From NCBI GenBank assembly GCA_023634235.1, contig JAMKCF010000015.1, positions 11,318,087 through 11,382,086 of the forward strand: 64,000 bases of DNA, given 5' to 3'. A model generated the notes under the pieces. The model saw nothing but the letters and a program-made list of their open reading frames with translations, was not told where the DNA came from and made no database searches. This document shows positions 57,625-64,000 of the stretch, in pieces; the first letter of the stretch is position 1; each line of letters starts with the position of its first letter. The DNA comes from Pisaster brevispinus. Lineage: Eukaryota > Echinodermata > Asteroidea > Forcipulatida > Asteriidae. Position numbers and translations under genes: made by a program.

Positions 57625-57872
57625 CATTAGTGCCATCGCAAGTACATATTCAGCCAATCTTGTTTTTTGGAAGTACATATTCAGCCAATCTTGTTTTTTG
57701 GAAGTACATATTCAGCCAATCTTGTTTTTTGGAAGTACATATTTAGCCAATCTTGTTTTTTGGAAGTACATAATATTCAGCCAATCTTGTTTTTTGGAAG
57801 TACATATTCAGCCAATCTTGTTTTTTGGAAGTACATATTCAGCCAATCTTGTTTTTTGAAAGTACATATACA
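57625..57872. repeat. 31-bp minisatellite, block 2 (~8 copies)
   Basis: Same unit as block 1. Both blocks are preceded by the same flank (gaaagcccattagtgccatc), so block 2 is a duplicated, separated copy of block 1. The ~320 bp between the blocks is unrelated. Confidence 0.9.
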
Positions 57873-58585
57873 GCCGTCAAAAGAGTGTGTTCTAAAGACT
57901 TCCATAGCCCCCAAATTTATATGAATTACGCGTAAGTTGTCTTTTCAGCATACTGATCAATGCATATGGTAAATTTTTTACCTATCATAGAATCCATTAG
58001 AGTTTATTTGTTTTTGTTTTAGGACACCAACAAAATGTAAAATGAGTAATGTTTTTGCATGTCCTCTGCGTGTAGCACGAGTTACCGATGTTCGCAGCTG
58101 TCCCATGCATACAAAAGTTAACAATTTTTTTGGTCAAAATATTATGAGGATCTAGCCTTGAATGTTGGTTGTTAAAATTCAAAAAATAAAGATTCCAACC
58201 AAATATGTTTAATATCTGGAGCATAAAGTACATGTATGTAAAAGGACACCTTTAAGTGTAGCACGCGTTACAGTGGAATTGCCCATAAGAATAAAATATC
58301 ATGTATGTTGGGCTTTTATTAGTGTCGCTTGTTCTATCTCTCTCTGAACCAAGTCCAAGTTTTATATGTAAACATTTATAGCAAGGAGAGCTTTTCTAGG
58401 TCGTTCAAACATGCTAAAACCCAACAGCTTCAGGAGGCTCCGCCCCCTGAACCCCCGCCAGGGGCTTCGCCCCTGGACCCCACCAGGGGCCCTTGAGTGG
58501 GCCCCTGGACCCCACGCCGTAAATGATGCTGCTGTCTCCCCCCCCCCCCCCATTTCAAGATGGATTGACGCCCCTGGACGTATTA

Positions 58586-59744
58586 CGTGAAATTCGCCAT
58601 ACCAAAGTTGGTCACATTCTAAAATCATGAAAAACACTACAATAAAAACGATTCCACGATTTCGGTGGTATGAGGTTAAATAAGACTTGATCTTTCTTGT
58701 CGTGGTCTTACCTTTAATTGAAAAGATGAATGAATCTACAAAAAGTACGTTTTCTTGAGCATGTTTTAACGCAATTAATTCTACTCTTCAAAGTCGGTCT
58801 CATTTGCCTTCAAAAACGTGAAAGTCTGCTTATTTCCACTGCAGCCGAGTATGAAATTAGGCCCAGGACCGTACAAAAATGATCCTATTTCAATTTGCAG
58901 AGAAGTTTAGGGACATTTTTAAAGATTGATGCTCGGACGGTTGTAAAATTACACCGGTGTAGGGGTGTTTTTATTTGGTGGGGGAATAACTCGACGGGCC
59001 TTGGGACTCCCCATATTATAATAACATTTCAAGAGTCATTTAATAATTGTCTCTTTACTGTGAAAAGCTGTGAGACTTCTAAGTCTTTGTTGTGTATTTT
59101 TGAATATTTAGCAATTCCCACTAAAACCAATGAGAGTTGATTTAGTTGTGTGCTAAGTGTGCACCATATATAATGCTCTGTATCAGGTTCCCTATGTGCA
59201 AATCATTGCTTAATACTGATTCTAAAAACACAAACAGGGACCAGACTACTTAAACCTTCCAGCCTCGGTATGACTGAACCACCAATAAAAAATAAAAATC
59301 CATACATTTTCTTGATTTTCACTTCTTTTTAAATTTCTATCTTTCTACTACATTCAAGTAATTCAGTAACTTCTTAATAACATTTTTAACAAATTGTATT
59401 AAAACAACAATTGTTTCTGTTGCATGTTTATATCTTAATCATGCACTTATTACGTTATAAAAACTTATACAAAAAGTTAAAAATAAAATTATTAGCTTAG
59501 AGTGTGGATGCAAGAATGATATTTATATATAAGGACAGTCTGATATCAAAGGCATGTAGTTTATAAGGAAGTATTTTCCACCCAAAAAAATCAAATTAAT
59601 TACAAAAGTTCATTCTGGATTGTAATTATTTGTATTGGCATCTTATTCTTCTCACATAACTGACTGTCTCTAATTTATCAATCCCTTTTTGCTTGTTGTT
59701 AAAAAATAAAGTATTGTTCCTACCCATTTATAATATCTTCATCA
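58586..59744. other. Intergenic DNA without recognised features
   Basis: 1.16 kb, A/T-rich, especially 59270-59740. An 81-codon plus-strand frame at 58895 has no recognisable domain, and the minus strand has an isolated donor-like AAG-GTAAGA at ~58711. Confidence 0.45.
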
Positions 59745-60107
59745 CCAGGCAAATCATGAAGACACAAAGAACAAAAGGTTGCTCTCCAGTTTGGACACAT
59801 GCAGATGATCGGCTACTTGCGAGTTAAACAGCTTTCTGAATTTGAAGGCCAAAAACTGCATTCTATACAGTGTGGAAAAGCTGATGGGTAATTAGGGATT
59901 GTTTTGTATGTAAAACCATTTGTCCTCAAAAGTCACATACACTTGTACACTAATGTGAACATGCTGATGGTATGTCAGTGACAGTTTATGTGAGAAAACT
60001 TTTACCCAAATGTCACAAACAAATGGTTTCTCTCCAGTGTGGATGCTCCGGTGGCTGGCAGGAATGGTTTTTAAAGGTATTATACAGAATTGGTTAGAAC
60101 TAGACAT
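59745..60107 (-). pseudogene. C2H2 zinc-finger gene fragment
   Basis: Minus strand: HRSIHTGEKPFVCDIWVKVF then SHKLSLTYHQHVH gives a C2H2 finger with the classic HTGEKPF linker, but the second Cys is Trp/Val. Further left, TGEQPFVLC and other finger fragments appear in shifted frames with stops. No complete finger remains. A retrocopy or relic of a poly-zinc-finger gene. Confidence 0.7.
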
Positions 60108-60224
60108 TCAGTTTTTGTTTACTACAAAAACAAGGTGTTCGTGATCGATGTCATCAAATTATGATTTAATGATATTTTATTTTACCAACCCGATTTTTGG
60201 TTCAAGAGCAAGGTTTTGTTCCAA

Positions 60225-63200
60225 TATAAATCTTCAACTTCCGGTTTGAACCAACAGTTAGGTCAAATGAGGTCATACTGTGTAGCGCTAGGTAAGTCCC
60301 TTTGTAATGCCGTGTAGTTGATAAAAATCCAATGTGTAGCTCGGGAGTTATGATTGTTTCAAGTATTTAATTTGATCATCCGGTTTGAACCGGAAATCAA
60401 GGTCAAACTGGTTCCCTTTTTGTGTGTCAATTCTTAAGCTGATAAATACTTTGCCATTGATGTAAAAATTGTAAAAAGTGTGGTTTAGAAGTTATAATTT
60501 TTGAAACATTAAATTTTAACTTCCGGTTTGAACCGGAAGTCAGTGTTAAATGAGGTCAAACTGTGTATAGTTTGTTAAGTCTTAGGAGCTCTTTCTGATG
60601 ACGTTTACTTGATGAACATACAATGAGTGGTTGAGGAGTTGTTACTTTTTAATTATTAAACTCATCTTCCGGTTTGAACCGGAAGTCAAGGTCAAATGGC
60701 ATAAGATTTTGTGTATCGTTTCTTCACTTGTTACCCCCTTCCAAATGATGCATAGATTGTTAAAATCCAAAGTGTGGTTCAGAAGTTATGATTTTTTTAA
60801 ACATGAAACATCAACTTTCGGTTTGAACCGGAAGTTAAGGTCAAACAAGTCACATTTTGTGTAGTGCATGTTTAGTTTATCAAGACCGTTCAGACGACGT
60901 ATGAATTGTGGAAATCCAATATGTGGTTTATGAGATATGAGATTTTCAAATATTACACGGACTATCATTGGGTTTACAATGTACATGCACAATGAAATAG
61001 CGAGCGACGCAATATTCGCACATCCCTGTACATGTCAACTTGACTACAAGTGCGTTGTACAGCGTTGTACACGCTTTGACGCCTGGTTTTGACCAGATGC
61101 AAAGATTAAAATGCTATATTTGTGCAAAAGTTTCGGCAGGATAACTCGTCTATAACCTGATGCAAAATTAATGTTAAAACATTACGGAGTTTTTGAGATA
61201 TGAATTTTTGAAATTTTCAACTTCCGGTTTGAACCGGAAGTCGAGGTCAAAGGGGGTCATGTTGTGTGTAACGTTTGTTGAACTTTTCACGACCTATCCG
61301 ATGATGTGAAGATTGTAACAATCCAAAATGTGGTTCATGAGTTATGAATTTTTACAAATATTAAACTTTGATTTAATGTTATTCAATACCCGATGACGTC
61401 ATCATGACATCATCATGTTTGTAGCGTCTTGTTACTGAGGTTCAATTGTCTGATGAGTTTCAATTGTCAACTCGATTTCAATCTTGAGTTATGCTGTAGA
61501 AAAGCCCAAAACATGACTTTTTGAAGGAAAAAATCGAAGACAAACTTTGACCTAGGATAACGACCTGGAAGTAAAGGTCATACGATTTTTGCGTTAACTT
61601 TTCAAATGTTGCCCTAGCCTTGATCTATACGATGCCCAATTATTATACAAACTCATGGTGTTTGGGATTAAGTGACTGCGTAATTGAAAATAAGGTCAAT
61701 ATTGTTTGCATGTACCTTTTGTTGATCTTTATGCAAGATCATAGCATGCCCAATTATGAGCATCACAGCTTTCAAATTCGCGAAGATACAGCCAATAGAA
61801 AATGGTAATTTTTAATTTAAAAAACCTTGTAATTCGACACCTGATGACGTCATCATGACGTCTTGACAACTGTGCCGTCCTCATATTAAGGTTCAATTGT
61901 CTGATGAGTTTCAAGGTTCAATTCAGTTTCAATCTTGAGTTATGTTGCAGAGAAGAGTTTTGTGGAAGGAGAAGAAAAGCCAAACTAGAGATTGAGAGTT
62001 TGTGTACAAACTCACGGTGTTCGGGATTAAGTGACTGCGTAATTGAAAATAAGGTCAATATTGTTTGCATGTACCTTTTGTTGATCTTTATGCAAGATCA
62101 TAGCATGAAGGTTTGACATATAAAACTTCAACTTCCAGGTTTGACAGGAACTAAAGGTCAACTGAGGTCACACTTCGTACAAGATGTCTGGAATTGCCCA
62201 AAAGCTTTAAATTGGTGTAATGATTATTCATGTACCACGTTTCATTAATAAAATACACATTTTTGTATGTGCAAACTTATATTTCCGGTTTGGACCGGAA
62301 GTGAAGGTCAAATGGGGTTACACAATGTAAAAATTTGTAGAATCGTGTAAGGGTTTTAAAATCACGTAATTATATTAATAATAAACAAGTTTAAGTAAAT
62401 GAGATATGAATTGTTATTTCCAAATTTCAACTTCCGGTTTCGACCGGAAGAAAAGGTCTTATGGGGTCACCCTCTGAATGTGATTTGTATAACTCGGCGG
62501 GAGCTTTTTTATGGTGCAAGTACCTTACATGTAGCATTTATGGTTCTCCGATTATGATTTTGTTAAATATCAAACGGTTATTTATTGTTATGACGTCATC
62601 CATGACGTCGGACCGAAACAATTTGGGTATCATATACATTCTACGATCTATATACATAGTAAGTTTCAAGACAAAACCCTTCTTGGTTTATGAGAAATGA
62701 ACATTTGAAATCTGAATTTTGAACTTCCGGTTTCAACCGGAAGCAAAGGTTATATGGTGTCACATTGTGTATGTGACTTGTATAATTTGGCAAGAGCTTT
62801 TTTATTGTGCAAGTATCTTACATGTAGCATTTGTGATTTTCAAATTATGATTTTTTTAAATATTAAACGTTTTTTTATTGTTATGACGTCATCGATAACA
62901 ACATCAAACCAAAATTCACATATTTATATTTAAACACAAAGATCTAAATACTTAGTAAGTTTTAAGTCTCAAACATTTATAGTTCATGAGATATAACGAG
63001 TTTTCTTTACGTAAACAAATTCAACTTCCGGTTTTGACCGGAAGTAAAGGTCACATGGGGTCACACCTAATGAAAGATTTGTAGAACTGTTCAAAAGACT
63101 TCAGATGATATAATGATTAAAGGTGTGGCATCTTTTGTTTATAATATATAACGTTTCCCCCCCAAAAAACCTTCAACGTCCGGTTTCGACCGGAAGTAAA

Positions 63201-63400
63201 TGTCACATGGGGTCACATTCTGTGTAAGAGTTGTAAAAGGAATGTTAAACTTTCATATGAAGCAAAGTTCTTGTATTTATCATTTATGGTTCTCTAGATA
63301 TGACGATTTACAATATTTCTCGTTATTTGTTATTTTTGATGTAATGACGTCATCGATGACGTCATCAACCCGAAAATGTTCCTGTTTCGTCTATACACTA
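60225..63400. repeat. Second tandem array (aacttccggttt...ccggaagt)
   Basis: About 13 copies of the palindromic core cttccggtttgaaccggaag, followed by aaggtcaaatggggtca and preceded by gagatatga-type text. Spacing is ~140-150 bp at the left and more irregular further right. The motif is the reverse complement of the core of the left array (tgacctttacttccgggtca, accggaagt, catatctcaag), so the two arrays are relatives in opposite orientation. Several tgacgtcatc...tgacgtca palindromes lie between copies. 61640-61760 and 62000-62110 are a near-identical duplicated segment. Confidence 0.85.
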
Positions 63401-63479
63401 AGGTCTAAGAAATCCGAAATCCTGCCGAGAAACTACGGTGGGAAGAAGAAGACACGGAAAAAAAAACAAAAAAACAGTA

Positions 63480-63665
63480 CAATAACAATAGGTTTTCGGC
63501 TGTTGGTCGAACACCTAAAAAGCAGAACAGTAACAATAGGTTTTCGGGCGGAATGCCCGAACACCTAAAAACAGAACAATAATAATAGGTTTTCGGGCGG
63601 AATGCCCGAACACCTAAGAAACAGAACAATTACAATAGTTGTTCGGCTGCTGGCCGAACACCTAA
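63480..63665. repeat. Cluster of four hairpins (ttcgg...ccgaacacctaa)
   Basis: Four ~50-55-bp units, each with a hairpin (ttcggctgctggccgaa or ttcgggcggaatgcccgaa) followed by cacctaa and agaacaat. On the opposite strand the arrangement (hairpin then body) parallels the 5' hairpin of the left array, so this may be the 5' end, tandemly amplified, of the element family forming the second array. Confidence 0.8.
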
Positions 63666-63666
63666 T

Positions 63667-64000
63667 AATTGAGAAAAACATATATAGAAGTTGTAAACAT
63701 TATTGCACTTACATTACAAAAAGGGACTAGAATTGAAGAGACCTCAAAGTAATGAAAGACAACTTAAACACGATAAGTCAATAAGTAGTATGTGTATACG
63801 ATACAACAAAACAAAACAACGCATGTAAAGGGAAACAAATAAAACAATTTTATTTTAAACTCCCATATTATGAACACAACTTATCTGATTTCTTAGATGT
63901 TGTCACCACCAATGCTTAACAGTCACCACTTTCCAAAAGAGAAGACGCTATCGTTGATGTGTATTCAGTAGTATTAGTCCAGCGGATATAAGAAAACCTC
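63667..64000. other. Right edge, nothing recognised
   Basis: A/T-rich DNA beyond the hairpin cluster. No gene, RNA or repeat that I can support. Confidence 0.5.

Larger units (their letters stand above)
56484..58577. mobile_element. 2094-bp hAT-like non-autonomous element
   Basis: Ends CATGGGCGTCAATCC and (complement) CAGGGGCGTCAATCC, flanked by an 8-bp direct repeat gacgtatt (56476-56483 and 58578-58585 within one base; a preceding G also matches). CA(N)GGG ends and 8-bp duplications fit hAT. G/C homopolymer runs lie just inside the left end. The body holds two minisatellite blocks and no transposase. Confidence 0.75.

Noticed and set aside
58650..58900. First exon of a minus-strand gene ending at AAG-GTAAGA
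   Set aside because: Only a donor-like site. No open frame, no downstream exon seen before the hAT-like element.

Overview
The window looks like a piece of a metazoan nuclear genome: gene-poor, A/T-rich, with GT-AG introns, tRNA-derived SINEs, LINE, DIRS and Ngaro relics, MITEs and long tandem arrays. The repeat mix would suit a marine invertebrate, perhaps an echinoderm or other deuterostome, but that is an inference from repeat style only. No rRNA gene, functional tRNA gene or CRISPR array is visible.

Layout. (1) 1-12.7 kb: a head-to-tail array of six complete 1.6-2.2 kb units, each ending in a hairpin plus CTAG and filled with ~130-bp sub-repeats; I read it as a non-autonomous Helitron-like (Helentron/HINE-type) array. 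(2) 12.7-22.4 kb: three related duplicated blocks built from ~250-bp units, most carrying a 33-nt minus-strand micro-exon, plus two copies of a 135-nt exon and one zinc-finger exon. (3) 22.4-46.7 kb: the main gene, minus strand, reading leftwards. Its exons give a SAM domain (three exons), a tandem array of 69-nt proline-rich exons, one or two atypical CPLC zinc-finger exons, then seven phase-matched exons for a 357-residue tyrosine-recombinase (YR)-fold region, then phase-0 exons rich in Pro, Ser and Thr. Introns contain SINEs, LINE fragments, a DIRS relic and MITEs. (4) 46.7-47.7 kb: repeat-rich DNA just upstream of the first exon. (5) ~48-54.9 kb: a decayed Ngaro-type YR retrotransposon (minus strand) with gag, RT-RNase H, YR and an SGNH-hydrolase-like frame, interrupted by two DNA transposons. 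(6) 56.5-58.6 kb: a ~2.1-kb hAT-like non-autonomous element with two 31-bp minisatellite blocks. (7) 59.7-60.1 kb: a C2H2 zinc-finger relic. (8) 60.2-63.7 kb: a second array whose core motif is the reverse complement of the one in the left array, ending in a cluster of hairpins.

The most interesting item is the split gene. Coding phases join through the SAM exons into the 69-nt array and on into the first zinc finger, and separately from the exon at 31.1 kb through the recombinase exons into the P/S/T exons. The link between zinc finger and recombinase exons is not resolved. At least two segments of the protein come from tandem arrays of frame-neutral mini-exons, so copy number or alternative splicing could change linker length without breaking the frame. 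The YR fold keeps an Arg, the Arg of box II, a His and a Tyr, but the usual Lys and the box II His appear replaced, so a domesticated, possibly non-catalytic role is plausible. I recognise the folds but not a named gene.
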